From the NCBI GenBank assembly GCA_003755025.1, contig RJVL01000004.1, positions 124,001-188,000 on the forward strand: a stretch of 64,000 nt of DNA, read 5' to 3'. The position numbers and the translations under genes were made by a program. Every line of letters starts with the position of its first letter. Position 1 is the stretch's first letter. Under the pieces are notes generated by a model that was not told the DNA's origin, did no database searches, and saw only the letters and a program-made list of their open reading frames with translations. This stretch comes from Diaphorobacter nitroreducens (GTDB lineage: Bacteria; Pseudomonadota; Gammaproteobacteria; Burkholderiales; Burkholderiaceae_C). Positions 9,511 through 17,933 of the stretch are shown here, piece by piece.

Positions 9511-10824
9511 CTAGCGCGCTCCGAAACCTGTGAGCACCGTGCGCACCGTCTTGTAGGCAATGAGCAGATCCAGAGCCATGGAGCAGTGCGTCACGTAATA
9601 CAGGTCATAGCTCAGCTTGATAGCGGTCTGCTCGGCGCTATCGGTATAGCCATGCTGCACCTGCGCCCAGCCCGTGAGACCGGGGCGCACCAAGTGGCGG
9701 TAGGGGTAGGCGGGCATGGCTGCGGCAAAGTGGTGCGCGAACTCTGCCTGCTCGGGACGCGGGCCGATGAGGCTCATTTCTCCGCGCAGTACGTTCCAGA
9801 GCTGGGGTAGTTCATCGAGCCGCGTGCGGCGGATGAAGCGGCCAACTGACGTGATACGGTCGTCCTGCTGTTTGGCGAACTGAACGATGTGGCTGGCAGG
9901 CTCGTGACGCATGCTGCGCAGCTTCCATATGCGGAAGCTGCGTCCGTGGCGACCCATGCGCTGCTGCGAGTACAACATGGGGCCGGGTGAATCGAACTTC
10001 ACTGCCAGCCCCGCGGCCATACACAGCGGAACCCATAGCGGCACCGTGATGAGGGTCAGGCCCAAGTCCAGCATGCGCTTGGCGATGTCGTAAGCAGGGT
10101 AATTGGTCAGTTGCCATAGATCTTGCTCGCCCAGCGTCCCGGTGATTTTGCGGCCCGACAGCATTTCCGCTGCCGCTTCTGCGCTGTAGAGAGGGATGCG
10201 CTGGAGTTTGAGCTCGCTGATCCATTGTTGGCGTTGCGGGTCGGGATCAGCCAGCCGGTCTAGCACCACACCGTCCACGGCTACGCGCTGTTTTCGCGCT
10301 GGTAGTCCGGCCACCCAGCTGGTCAGGCGCAGTCGGTCATCGCCTTGCTCCTGCGGGCGCAGCATTTGGCGCAGGACGTAGGGTAAGTCGGCATCCACGT
10401 AGGCCAGGTGCAGCGTACGACGGGTCCCCCACAGCGCATGCCCGCACAGCAGCCAAGCCAAGGCCAGCATGTAGGCCATCAATACGGCGCCGCGCGAATA
10501 GGGCGCTTGCAGCAGTGCAAAGCCCAACGGGGTGAGCAGAAAGGCCACCGTGATCACCACCAGCAAAAAGCCACCCTGCTCCCGCGGCGGTAGATGGGCG
10601 CCCTGGTGCAGCCAGCGTGTTGCCAACAGGTAGGACACCGCACACCACAGCACGGTGGCGGGGAACAGCGGTGTGACCCAGCCTGCGTGTTGCATCTTGT
10701 GCGCTATGGCGTAACCCAGCGCTTGAGGCAACAGGCCGAGCAGGCTCCACCACAACAGCGCGCCATCACGCCGTGCCGGGTCGGGTTCGGCGCAGGGTCG
10801 GGAGGTGACAACAGGCTGGGTCAT
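9511..10824 (-). CDS. Polyprenyl-phosphate sugar-1-phosphate transferase (WbaP/WcaJ/EpsL-like)
   Basis: The initiating enzyme for glycan assembly: it transfers a sugar-1-phosphate from a nucleotide sugar to undecaprenyl phosphate. The 437 residues have four N-terminal membrane helices (about 22-140), a soluble middle, and then the bacterial sugar transferase core. The core starts with the membrane re-entrant segment KRMLDLGLTLITVPLWVPLC and carries KFDSPGPMLYSQQRMGRHG, FRIWKLRSM, DELPQLWNVLRGEMSLIGPR and PGLTGWAQV, all hallmark motifs. Its ATG overlaps the upstream glycosyltransferase stop (ATGA). Which sugar is used (glucose, galactose, an N-acetylated sugar) cannot be told. Confidence 0.92.
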   Translation of the reverse strand: MTQPVVTSRPCAEPDPARRDGALLWWSLLGLLPQALGYAIAHKMQHAGWVTPLFPATVLWCAVSYLLATRWLHQGAHLPPREQGGFLLVVITVAFLLTPLGFALLQAPYSRGAVLMAYMLALAWLLCGHALWGTRRTLHLAYVDADLPYVLRQMLRPQEQGDDRLRLTSWVAGLPARKQRVAVDGVVLDRLADPDPQRQQWISELKLQRIPLYSAEAAAEMLSGRKITGTLGEQDLWQLTNYPAYDIAKRMLDLGLTLITVPLWVPLCMAAGLAVKFDSPGPMLYSQQRMGRHGRSFRIWKLRSMRHEPASHIVQFAKQQDDRITSVGRFIRRTRLDELPQLWNVLRGEMSLIGPRPEQAEFAHHFAAAMPAYPYRHLVRPGLTGWAQVQHGYTDSAEQTAIKLSYDLYYVTHCSMALDLLIAYKTVRTVLTGFGAR

Positions 10825-11924
10825 GCACGGACCTGGGTGTAGATGGCGAGTATGGCCGACGCCATGCGTTCCGGGGCATGATGTTCTTCGTAATGGCGGC
10901 GGGCCATTCGGCCCATTTGCTCGCGCAGCGCGGGGCTGCGGATTAGGCGCTCCATGGCTTGAGCGATGGCCTCCACGTTATTGGACACCAGGAATCCGTA
11001 TTGTTCGGAGGGGAGCAATTCCGCCATCCCAGGCAGTCGACTGACCACGACGGGCAGCCCCGCCCGCATGGCTTCGATCACGGAGATGGGAAGCCCTTCG
11101 TGGTCAGACAGCAACACGAAAAGGTGGTGATGCGCGAGGCGCTGGGGCACATCATCCACGTCGCCCACGAAACTCACTTGAAATAAGCCCAACCCGGATG
11201 CCAGCGCCTGCAAGGCCGTGCGATCCGGGCCATCGCCAATGATGCTAGCCGCTACCTCATGCCCCAGGCCATCGCGCAGCCGGACCAGGGCATGCAGGAG
11301 CAGGTCGGGGCGCTTGGGTGCGGCCAGCCGGGCTACCATGGCGACGCGCACGGGTTCCAGCCCAGGCTGAGCGCGTTGGCTATTGTTTTCTATGGCATTG
11401 GGTACGACGGTCAGCCGGTCAGCGCGAATCGGCAAACCTCGGGCAAGTTGTCGCTCGTGCTGCGATACACACACCATGTGCTCCGTCCAACGCGCCAGCA
11501 ACCATTCACAGCACCACGCCACTGTGCGGCGTACCCGGGGTACTTCGGGTTTGAAAGCGAAGCCATGCACTGTGTAGATCACGGGCTTGCGGCACAGTCT
11601 GCCCGCCAGGCGTGCGACTACGCCCGATACGGCGCTGTGCGCGTGCAACATGTCGGGTTCGTGCTCGCGGATAAGGGCGCGCAGTTGCAGTACCGAACGG
11701 AACAGATGCCAGGGCGCCAGCGAATTGCGCAGGCTTGGCAGGCGGTAAATCGGCAGTCCCAGCGTGTGTAGGTCGCTTTCGAGCGGCGTGGGACCCGTGC
11801 CGCCAATGACAGCGCTGAAATGGATGCGGGAGGCCAGAGCCTGGCACAAGGTGCGCACATGGGTCTGGGCACCTCCTCGTTCGCCCTTGGTGATCACTTG
11901 CATCACCTTCAGTTTGGCCTGCAT
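10821..11924 (-). CDS. Glycosyltransferase family 4 protein (WcaK/RfaB-like)
   Basis: A 367-residue GT4 enzyme. The N-terminus MQVITKGERGGAQTHV has the glycine-rich loop typical of UDP-sugar alpha-glycosyltransferases acting on lipid-linked acceptors. The donor domain contains VAMVARLAAPKRPDLLLHAL, IIGDGPDR and an EX7E motif in HEGLPISVIEAMRAGLPVVV. It probably acts directly after the sugar-1-phosphate transferase, with which it is translationally coupled. The ATG at 11924 lies 6 bases after the stop of the Lon-domain protein gene; an internal Met at residue 8 is an alternative start. Confidence 0.9.
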   Translation of the reverse strand: MQAKLKVMQVITKGERGGAQTHVRTLCQALASRIHFSAVIGGTGPTPLESDLHTLGLPIYRLPSLRNSLAPWHLFRSVLQLRALIREHEPDMLHAHSAVSGVVARLAGRLCRKPVIYTVHGFAFKPEVPRVRRTVAWCCEWLLARWTEHMVCVSQHERQLARGLPIRADRLTVVPNAIENNSQRAQPGLEPVRVAMVARLAAPKRPDLLLHALVRLRDGLGHEVAASIIGDGPDRTALQALASGLGLFQVSFVGDVDDVPQRLAHHHLFVLLSDHEGLPISVIEAMRAGLPVVVSRLPGMAELLPSEQYGFLVSNNVEAIAQAMERLIRSPALREQMGRMARRHYEEHHAPERMASAILAIYTQVRA

Positions 11925-11930
11925 GCAACG

Positions 11931-12578
11931 CTAGCCAGAAATGCCGGTACGTTCCAGGATGTCACTCACCAGCTCCAGCCGCACCAGCGGGTTGTCCAGT
12001 TGCATGAGCTGCTGCTTGAGTTCCAACGGAATGGGCAATAACTCGCACCAGCGATTGGCAAGCCAACCGCAGTCTTGGAGATCTGTGCGTGAGGGCTGTG
12101 CGTGTGCGGTTGGTCCCCCGGCTGCTCCTGCCGCCTGCTCGCGCAATGACGACAACACCTGCGTCAGTGTGCTAGCTGCACGCTGCAAGTCTGGGGGAAC
12201 TTGGACCGGCGTGTCGCAAGGGATCTGTTCCACATTGGCGGTCCACAGCCCGTGGGGCAGCAGTTGTTGGCGCAGGACACGAAAGCGGGCGATCCCCCGG
12301 CAACGTACGTGCATCAGCCCCGCTTGCAGTTCTTCTAAATGCTCGATCATGGCCAATGTGCCGACGCTGTACAGGCTTTCCGGCAGGGCTCCCGCCTGGC
12401 GCACCTCATGGCCGCGGGCCAGGGCCACGACGCCGAAGGGGGCACCCGTGCGGTGGCATTTGCGCACTATGTCCAGGTAACGCACCTCGAACACACGCAG
12501 CGGTAGAACACCACCGGGAAACAGCACGGTGTTGAGCGGAAACAGGGGCAGGGAGGTCAGCGTGAGGGGATCGGACAT
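11931..12578 (-). CDS. LON peptidase substrate-binding domain protein
   Basis: A 215-residue stand-alone version of the Lon protease N-terminal (PUA-like) substrate-binding domain. The diagnostic start LPLFPLNTVLFPGGVLPLRV is followed by FEVRYLDIVRKC and GTLAMIEHLEELQAGLMHVR, and there is no ATPase or protease domain. It may bind proteins as an adaptor or chaperone, but its role is unknown. It is common in beta- and gammaproteobacteria. It is divergent from the YggT gene and directly upstream of the glycan cluster on the same strand. Confidence 0.9.
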   Translation of the reverse strand: MSDPLTLTSLPLFPLNTVLFPGGVLPLRVFEVRYLDIVRKCHRTGAPFGVVALARGHEVRQAGALPESLYSVGTLAMIEHLEELQAGLMHVRCRGIARFRVLRQQLLPHGLWTANVEQIPCDTPVQVPPDLQRAASTLTQVLSSLREQAAGAAGGPTAHAQPSRTDLQDCGWLANRWCELLPIPLELKQQLMQLDNPLVRLELVSDILERTGISG

Positions 12579-12663
12579 GGCGGCATGCGTAGCGTCGCTA
12601 TCATCCCACGTTGAACCCGTGTGCGGCGCACTGCAACGGGGTCGACCTATTTGCTAATCGGCC

Positions 12664-13212
12664 ATGCTGTTTCAAATTCTGTCTTTTCTCCTCGACGTTG
12701 CCAGCGGCCTGCTTACCGGGGCTTGCCTGTTGCGGCTGTACATGCAGCTGCAGCGGGTGTCGTTTGCCAATCCCGTGGGCCGTCTCGTGTTTGCCCTGAG
12801 CGACTGGCTTGTGCTGCCACTGCGCAAGCTCGTTCCGTCGGTGGGGCGGTGGGATCTGTCCTGCCTTGCGGCGGCGCTGCTGCTGCAACTGGTCCAGTAT
12901 CTGCTGCTGTGGCTTCTGGTGGGCGGGGGGATGGGACTGGCCTGGCTGCCGTGGATGGCGCTTTTTGGCCTGGCGCGCGTGGCCGTGTCGGGACTGATGG
13001 GCTTGCTGATCGTTTATGCCGTGCTCTCGTGGGTGCAGACGCGATCGCCCATCAGCGATGTGATCACCCGCCTGTGCGAGCCGTTGTTGCGCCCCGTGCG
13101 CCGTGTTCTGCCGCTACTGGGGGGGGTGGATCTGTCGCCGTTGGTGGTGCTGGTGCTGCTGCAGGTCATGATGATCGTGCTGGGGCATCTGCAGGCCAGC
13201 GTCATGATGTAG
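12664..13212 (+). CDS. YggT family integral membrane protein
   Basis: A 182-residue membrane protein with two YGGT repeats. Each has a helix followed by an amphipathic segment with a conserved Asn/Pro motif: VSFANPVGRLVFALSDWLVLP in the first half, and SWVQTRSPISDVITRLCEPLLRP near residue 120 in the second. Family members are implicated in osmotic-stress tolerance, division or membrane-protein assembly, but the function is not settled. It is convergent with accD, with repeat copy 2 between them as the likely bidirectional terminator. Confidence 0.9.
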   Translation: MLFQILSFLLDVASGLLTGACLLRLYMQLQRVSFANPVGRLVFALSDWLVLPLRKLVPSVGRWDLSCLAAALLLQLVQYLLLWLLVGGGMGLAWLPWMALFGLARVAVSGLMGLLIVYAVLSWVQTRSPISDVITRLCEPLLRPVRRVLPLLGGVDLSPLVVLVLLQVMMIVLGHLQASVMM

Positions 13213-13224
13213 CGACATTGTTCT

Positions 13225-13279
13225 CAATAAAAATAGCTGCTAGCGCCCGTCCAGCAAGCGCTAGCAGCTATTGTTTTTG
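13225..13279 (+). repeat. Dispersed intergenic hairpin repeat, copy 2 (perfect 14-bp arms)
   Basis: ATAGCTGCTAGCGC (13233-13246) and GCGCTAGCAGCTAT (13258-13271) pair perfectly around an 11-base loop, with A-rich sequence on the left and TTGTTTTT on the right. It fills the gap between convergent yggT and accD, so it can serve as a terminator in both directions. Confidence 0.88.
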
Positions 13280-13290
13280 ATGTCCGTGGT

Positions 13291-14163
13291 TCAGGCTACC
13301 GCGTCGGCCGGCAGGCGCTGCAGCATGGACAGGCATTGCGCCACGGTCTGGCGCAGTTCGCGGCGGTCGCAGATGAAGTCCACAGCGCCCTTGGTCTGCA
13401 GGAACTCCGCGCGCTGGAAACCCTCGGGCAACGTGACGCGCACGGTGGATTCGATCACGCGCGGGCCGGCAAAGCCGATCAGGGCCTTGGGCTCGGCGAT
13501 CACGATATCCCCCACGAAGGCGAAGCCGGCCGACACGCCACCCATGGTAGGGTCGGTCAGCACGCTGATGTAGGGCAGGCCTTTCTTGGCCAAACGGGTG
13601 AGGGCCGCATTGGTCTTGGCCATCTGCATCAGGCTGAGCAGGCCTTCCTGCATGCGTGCGCCGCCCGTGGCGGTGAAGCAGATGAAGGGCACCTTCTGCT
13701 CGATGGCGGTTTCCACGCCGCGGACGAAGCGCTCGCCCACCACGGAACCCATGGAGCCGCCCATGAAATCGAATTCGAAGCAGGCCACCACGACGTTGAT
13801 GCTCTTGACCGCGCCGCCCATCACGATGAGCGCGTCGGTTTCGCCGGTGTTCTCCAGGGCTTCTTTCAGGCGTTCGGGATACTTGCGGCTGTCCTTGAAC
13901 TTGAGAGCGTCGACCGGCAGCACTTCCTGGCCGATCTCATAGCGTCCCTCGCCGTCCAGAAAGGCGTTGAGCCGCGCACGGGCACCGATGCGGTGGTGGT
14001 GGCCGCACTGGGGACAGACGTTTTCGTTGTGCTCCAGATCGGTCTTATAGAGCACGTTCTCGCAGCTCGGGCACTTGATCCACAGGCCCTCGGGCATCTG
14101 GCGACGCTCGGTAGGGTCGGTCTGCTGGATTTTGGAAGGCAGGAGTTTTTCGAGCCAGGACAT
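13291..14163 (-). CDS. accD: Acetyl-CoA carboxylase carboxyltransferase subunit beta AccD
   Basis: Beta subunit of the carboxyltransferase that, with AccA, moves CO2 from biotin to acetyl-CoA to form malonyl-CoA, the first step of fatty-acid synthesis. The 290 residues begin [12 protein letters not shown]. An N-terminal four-Cys zinc ribbon (CPSC...CPQC, about residues 33-56) is followed by the crotonase-like core with [15 protein letters not shown] and [19 protein letters not shown]. Length is normal. It lies 60 bases downstream of trpA, the usual trpFBA-accD arrangement in proteobacteria. Confidence 0.97.
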   Translation of the reverse strand: MSWLEKLLPSKIQQTDPTERRQMPEGLWIKCPSCENVLYKTDLEHNENVCPQCGHHHRIGARARLNAFLDGEGRYEIGQEVLPVDALKFKDSRKYPERLKEALENTGETDALIVMGGAVKSINVVVACFEFDFMGGSMGSVVGERFVRGVETAIEQKVPFICFTATGGARMQEGLLSLMQMAKTNAALTRLAKKGLPYISVLTDPTMGGVSAGFAFVGDIVIAEPKALIGFAGPRVIESTVRVTLPEGFQRAEFLQTKGAVDFICDRRELRQTVAQCLSMLQRLPADAVA

Positions 14164-14223
14164 AGGTTTCCTCTGTTCAGATCGCGGCTGCGCGCGGGCC
14201 GTGGCCGGCGCGCAGGGCCGTCA

Positions 14224-15033
14224 TTATGCGTCCAGCGCCTTGCGCACCCCACGCAGAAAGTCCACGGTGATACCGACCACTTTCTCATGGGGCTGGTCTT
14301 CGATGAGCTGGATGATGCGGCTGCCGATGACCACCGCATCGGCCACGCGGCCGATGGCCTGCGCGGTGGCGGCATCGCGAATGCCAAAGCCCACGCCGAC
14401 GGGGACCTTCACATGCTCGCGGATGCGCGGCAGCATGGCCTCGACGGCGGCCGTGTCCAGCGCGCCGGAGCCGGTCACGCCCTTGAGCGAAACGTAGTAG
14501 ACGTAGCCGCTGGCTACGCGAGCCACCTGCTGCATGCGTTCCGCCGTGGAGGTAGGCGCCAGCAGGAAGATCAGGTCGATGCCGTGGCCGCGCAGGTCGG
14601 CGGCGAACTGCTCGCACTCCTCGGGCGGGTAGTCCACGATCAGCACACCGTCCACGCCGGCTTCGCCCGCGTCGCGGGCGAAGGCGCCCTTGCCGTGGCG
14701 TTGCTCGTAGCGCTCCACCGGATTCGCGTAGCCCATCAGCACCACGGGCGTGGTGCTGTTGCGCAGGCGGAAGCTGCGCACCATCTCCAGCACCTGGGCC
14801 AGGCCCACGCCCAGTGCCAGGGCCTTCTCGCCCGCCTTCTGGATGACGGGGCCGTCGGCCATCGGGTCGGAAAAGGGCACGCCCAGTTCGATCACATCGG
14901 CGCCGGCCTCGACCATGCCGTGCATCAGGGCCGGTGTGATGTCGACGAAGGGAAAGCCTGCTGTGACGTAGGGGATGAGCGCCTTGCGGCCCTTGGACTG
15001 CAGCTCTGCAAAAGTGTCAGCGATGCGGCTCAT
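14224..15033 (-). CDS. trpA: Tryptophan synthase alpha subunit TrpA
   Basis: Cleaves indole-3-glycerol phosphate to indole, which is tunnelled to TrpB. The 269-residue TIM barrel contains [10 protein letters not shown], the catalytic Glu in [20 protein letters not shown], the catalytic Asp region [11 protein letters not shown], and the phosphate-binding loops SLKGVTGSG and GVGFGIRDA. The ATG at 15033 overlaps the trpB TGA in an ATGA arrangement, which fixes the start; the longer open frame upstream is a shadow of trpB. Confidence 0.97.
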   Translation of the reverse strand: MSRIADTFAELQSKGRKALIPYVTAGFPFVDITPALMHGMVEAGADVIELGVPFSDPMADGPVIQKAGEKALALGVGLAQVLEMVRSFRLRNSTTPVVLMGYANPVERYEQRHGKGAFARDAGEAGVDGVLIVDYPPEECEQFAADLRGHGIDLIFLLAPTSTAERMQQVARVASGYVYYVSLKGVTGSGALDTAAVEAMLPRIREHVKVPVGVGFGIRDAATAQAIGRVADAVVIGSRIIQLIEDQPHEKVVGITVDFLRGVRKALDA

Positions 15034-16298
15034 GCGGCGGGTCCTCCCTTGACGGTCAACCCGCGCATGGAAGGACGGTCGTAGAAGTCCACGCCAGACA
15101 GGTCGGCCACGGTGCCGATGTCCTTGTCGCCGCGGCCGGACAGGTTCACGAGGATGGATTGCTGGGGCGTCATGGTCTTGGCGAGCTTGAGCGCGTAGGC
15201 CACGGCGTGGCTGGATTCCAGGGCCGGGATGATGCCCTCGGTGCGGCACAGGTAGTGAAAGGCTTCCAACGCTTCGGTATCGGTGATGCCCACGTACTCG
15301 GCTCGCTTGATTTCCTGCAGCCAGGCGTGCTCGGGGCCCACTCCGGGGTAGTCCAGGCCGGCGCTGATGCTGTGCGTCTCCGTGATCTGGCCATTCTCAT
15401 CTTGCAGGATGAAGGTGCGGTTGCCGTGCAGCACGCCACTGGAGCCGCGCTGCAGGCTGGCGGAATGCTTGCCGCTGTCCAGGCCTTCGCCTGCGGCTTC
15501 CACGCCGATCAGGCGGGTTTTCTCGAACGGGATGTAGGGGTGGAAGATGCCCATGGCATTGCTGCCACCGCCCACGCAGGCCACGACGGCGTCGGGTTGC
15601 TCGGCGGCGATCTTCTGTTCGGCCAGCATGGCGGGCATCTGCGTGAGGCATTCCTTGCCGATCACGCTTTGGAAGTCACGCACCATCATGGGATAGGGGT
15701 GGGGGCCGGCCACGGTGCCGATGATGTAGAAGGTGTTGTCCACGTTGGCCACCCAGTCCCGCATGGCCTCGTTGAGCGCATCTTTCAGCGTCTTGCTACC
15801 CGACTCGACGGGCACCACGGTGGCACCCAGCAGCTTCATGCGGTAGACGTTGGGGCTTTGGCGCTTGACGTCCTCGGCGCCCATGTACACCACGCACTCC
15901 AGGCCATAGCGCGCGCAGATGGTGGCGGTGGCCACGCCGTGCTGGCCGGCGCCGGTCTCGGCAATGATGCGCGGCTTGCCCATGCGCTTGGCGAGCATGG
16001 CCTGGCCGATCACGTTGTTGATCTTGTGTGCGCCGGTGTGGTTCAGGTCTTCGCGCTTGAGGTAGATCTGCGCGCCGCCCATCTCGCGGCTGGTGCGCGC
16101 CGCGTGGTAAACCGGCGAGGGGCGGCCCACGAAGTGCGCAAGCTCATAGTGGAATTCCTTGAGGAACTCCGGGTCGTTCTGGTAGCGCGCATAGGCTTCG
16201 CGCAGTTCATTGATGGCGTGCGTCAGCGTCTCGGAGACGAAGCTGCCGCCATAGGGGCCAAAATGGCCCGAAGCATCGGGTTGGGTATATGCAGGCAT
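15030..16298 (-). CDS. trpB: Tryptophan synthase beta subunit TrpB
   Basis: PLP enzyme joining indole and serine to make tryptophan. The 422 residues begin [20 protein letters not shown] and contain the PLP-lysine motif [17 protein letters not shown], the phosphate-binding [10 protein letters not shown] and the C-terminal GRGDKDI. Length is normal for the TrpB1 class. The start follows immediately after the trpF stop (no spacer), and the end overlaps trpA, so trpF, trpB and trpA are translationally coupled. Confidence 0.98.
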   Translation of the reverse strand: MPAYTQPDASGHFGPYGGSFVSETLTHAINELREAYARYQNDPEFLKEFHYELAHFVGRPSPVYHAARTSREMGGAQIYLKREDLNHTGAHKINNVIGQAMLAKRMGKPRIIAETGAGQHGVATATICARYGLECVVYMGAEDVKRQSPNVYRMKLLGATVVPVESGSKTLKDALNEAMRDWVANVDNTFYIIGTVAGPHPYPMMVRDFQSVIGKECLTQMPAMLAEQKIAAEQPDAVVACVGGGSNAMGIFHPYIPFEKTRLIGVEAAGEGLDSGKHSASLQRGSSGVLHGNRTFILQDENGQITETHSISAGLDYPGVGPEHAWLQEIKRAEYVGITDTEALEAFHYLCRTEGIIPALESSHAVAYALKLAKTMTPQQSILVNLSGRGDKDIGTVADLSGVDFYDRPSMRGLTVKGGPAA

Positions 16299-17042
16299 TT
16301 ACAAATAAGGAACTGGTGCTGCATCGGCCGCGCGTACGGCGGCGATGAAGCGGTCGATCTTGCCGGCGTCCTTGATCCCCTTCAGGGGCAGACCATCGGG
16401 GCCCGTGGCCTCCACGCCGGAACTGACATCAACGGCCAGCGCCCGGCAACGCGGGCGCACTTGCCGTATGCCATCGGTCACGTTTGCAGGCGTGAGTCCA
16501 CCAGACAAAACGAGATGACAGTCGACGTTTGTTGGAAGGAGTGACCAATTGAATGCCTTGCCACCGCCGCCATAGCCCTCGACATGGGCGTCGAGCAGGA
16601 TGGCGCGGGCGTGAGAGTGATCGTGGGCGTATTTTACGAGGTCGAACCGTGCCGCACCTTCGCCCAGGGGAATGCGCGCGGCGCGCAGGAAGGGAATGCG
16701 GCCCCCGTCGCTGGAGCGCAGGCAGTCCTCGGGTGTTTCGTCACCATGGAATTGCGCTGTGGCGCCCGGTACAGAAGCGCAGGCAGCTATCACATCAGTA
16801 GCATGGGCATTCACGAACAACAGCACTGGCGTGACAAAGGGCGGCAGCCGCCGGGCCAGTTGTGCTGCGCGCTCTGGGGTGACGGCGCGCTGGCTCGCGG
16901 GATAGAGCACGAAGCCGACCGCGTCGGCACCGCTGGCGACGGCCGCGTCCACGTCCTGCTCGCGCGTGAGGCCGCAGATCTTGATGCGTGTGCGCGCGGT
17001 GGAGTGGACGGGGGTGCTCAGTGCTGCGGTCGGGCTGCTCAT
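16299..17042 (-). CDS. trpF: Phosphoribosylanthranilate isomerase TrpF
   Basis: Amadori isomerase of the third tryptophan-specific step (PRA to CdRP). The 247-residue barrel starts with a short extension and then RIKICGLTREQDVDAAV (catalytic Cys in KICGLT). VGFVLYPASQR and the C-terminal catalytic-Asp/phosphate segment ALAVDVSSGVEATGPDG follow. I chose the ATG at 17042 rather than a TTG three codons upstream, because it overlaps the truA TGA as ATGA. Confidence 0.96.
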   Translation of the reverse strand: MSSPTAALSTPVHSTARTRIKICGLTREQDVDAAVASGADAVGFVLYPASQRAVTPERAAQLARRLPPFVTPVLLFVNAHATDVIAACASVPGATAQFHGDETPEDCLRSSDGGRIPFLRAARIPLGEGAARFDLVKYAHDHSHARAILLDAHVEGYGGGGKAFNWSLLPTNVDCHLVLSGGLTPANVTDGIRQVRPRCRALAVDVSSGVEATGPDGLPLKGIKDAGKIDRFIAAVRAADAAPVPYL

Positions 17043-17863
17043 GGCAGCCAATCATACGCAGCCGTGCGCGTCGGCAGGCCCCATTCCGCGCCGTATACCG
17101 GGCCCTGGAAGTACAGGCCATCGGGCGAAAAGGTAGGAGCAGCCGCGTCGCGCGACCGCGCCTCCAGCACCGTGCGCATCCATTCGGGCGGATACAGCCC
17201 CTGGCCGATGGCGACGATGCAGCCCATGATGTTGCGGATCATGTGGTGCAGGAACGCATTGCCTTCGAATTCAAAGCGCCAGTAGCAGGGGACACACCCG
17301 TGGGTGCCGGTGGACTCGCCCGCTGGCGGAGCCCGGCGTGTGATGTCGATGCGGTGCAATGTCTTCACCGGCGACTTGGCCTGGCAGGCCGAGGCGCGAA
17401 ATGACGTGAAGTCATGCTCGCCCAGCAACTGCTGCACGGCCCTGTGCATGGCCTGCTCATCGAGGGCATGAAACACCCAGCCCACGCGCCCGGCATCAAC
17501 GCTAGGGCGTACGGGCGATTGCAGCAATACGTAGGCGTAGCGCCGGGCCACGGCGCAGGCGCGGGAATGAAAGGCATCGGGAACGGGTTGCGCCCACTGC
17601 ACGGCGATGTCCGCCGGCAGGAAGGTGTTGGTGCCGCGGACCCATGAAAACGGCGCACGCTGGAGTTCGGTGTCGAAGTGCACCACCTGCATCAGCCCGT
17701 GCACGCCGGCGTCGGTGCGCCCGGCACAGATCGTGTGCACCTCCTGCGTGGCAAAGCGGCCCAGGGCCGCTTCCAGACGGTCTTGCACCGTGTTGCCAGA
17801 GGGCTGACTCTGCCAGCCGTTGTACGCCTGGCCGTTGTAACTGACGCCCAGGGCCATCCTCAT
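17039..17863 (-). CDS. truA: tRNA pseudouridine(38-40) synthase TruA
   Basis: Converts uridines 38-40 in the anticodon arm of many tRNAs to pseudouridine. The 274 residues begin MRMALGVSYNGQAYNGWQSQ and carry the catalytic-Asp motif TICAGRTDAGVHGLMQVVHFD, with FTSFRASACQAKSPVKTL and EFEGNAFLHHMIRNIMG further on. A clear Shine-Dalgarno, AAAGGAG, lies six bases before the ATG at 17863. It lies between fimV and trpF in the conserved asd-fimV-truA-trpF order. Confidence 0.97.
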   Translation of the reverse strand: MRMALGVSYNGQAYNGWQSQPSGNTVQDRLEAALGRFATQEVHTICAGRTDAGVHGLMQVVHFDTELQRAPFSWVRGTNTFLPADIAVQWAQPVPDAFHSRACAVARRYAYVLLQSPVRPSVDAGRVGWVFHALDEQAMHRAVQQLLGEHDFTSFRASACQAKSPVKTLHRIDITRRAPPAGESTGTHGCVPCYWRFEFEGNAFLHHMIRNIMGCIVAIGQGLYPPEWMRTVLEARSRDAAAPTFSPDGLYFQGPVYGAEWGLPTRTAAYDWLP

Positions 17864-17933
17864 CGGATGCTCCTTTCGGAGGGCAATGGCACGTCAGCGC
17901 GGCAATGGCCGCGTGCCCACCGCCGCATGGACA

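Noticed and set aside
13336..15084. 582-codon ORF antisense to accD and trpA
   Set aside because: Shadow frame with abnormal His-rich composition; accD and trpA explain the sequence.
16299..17051. TTG start for trpF three codons upstream
   Set aside because: The ATG at 17042 forms an ATGA overlap with truA, the standard coupling, so the longer form is unlikely.
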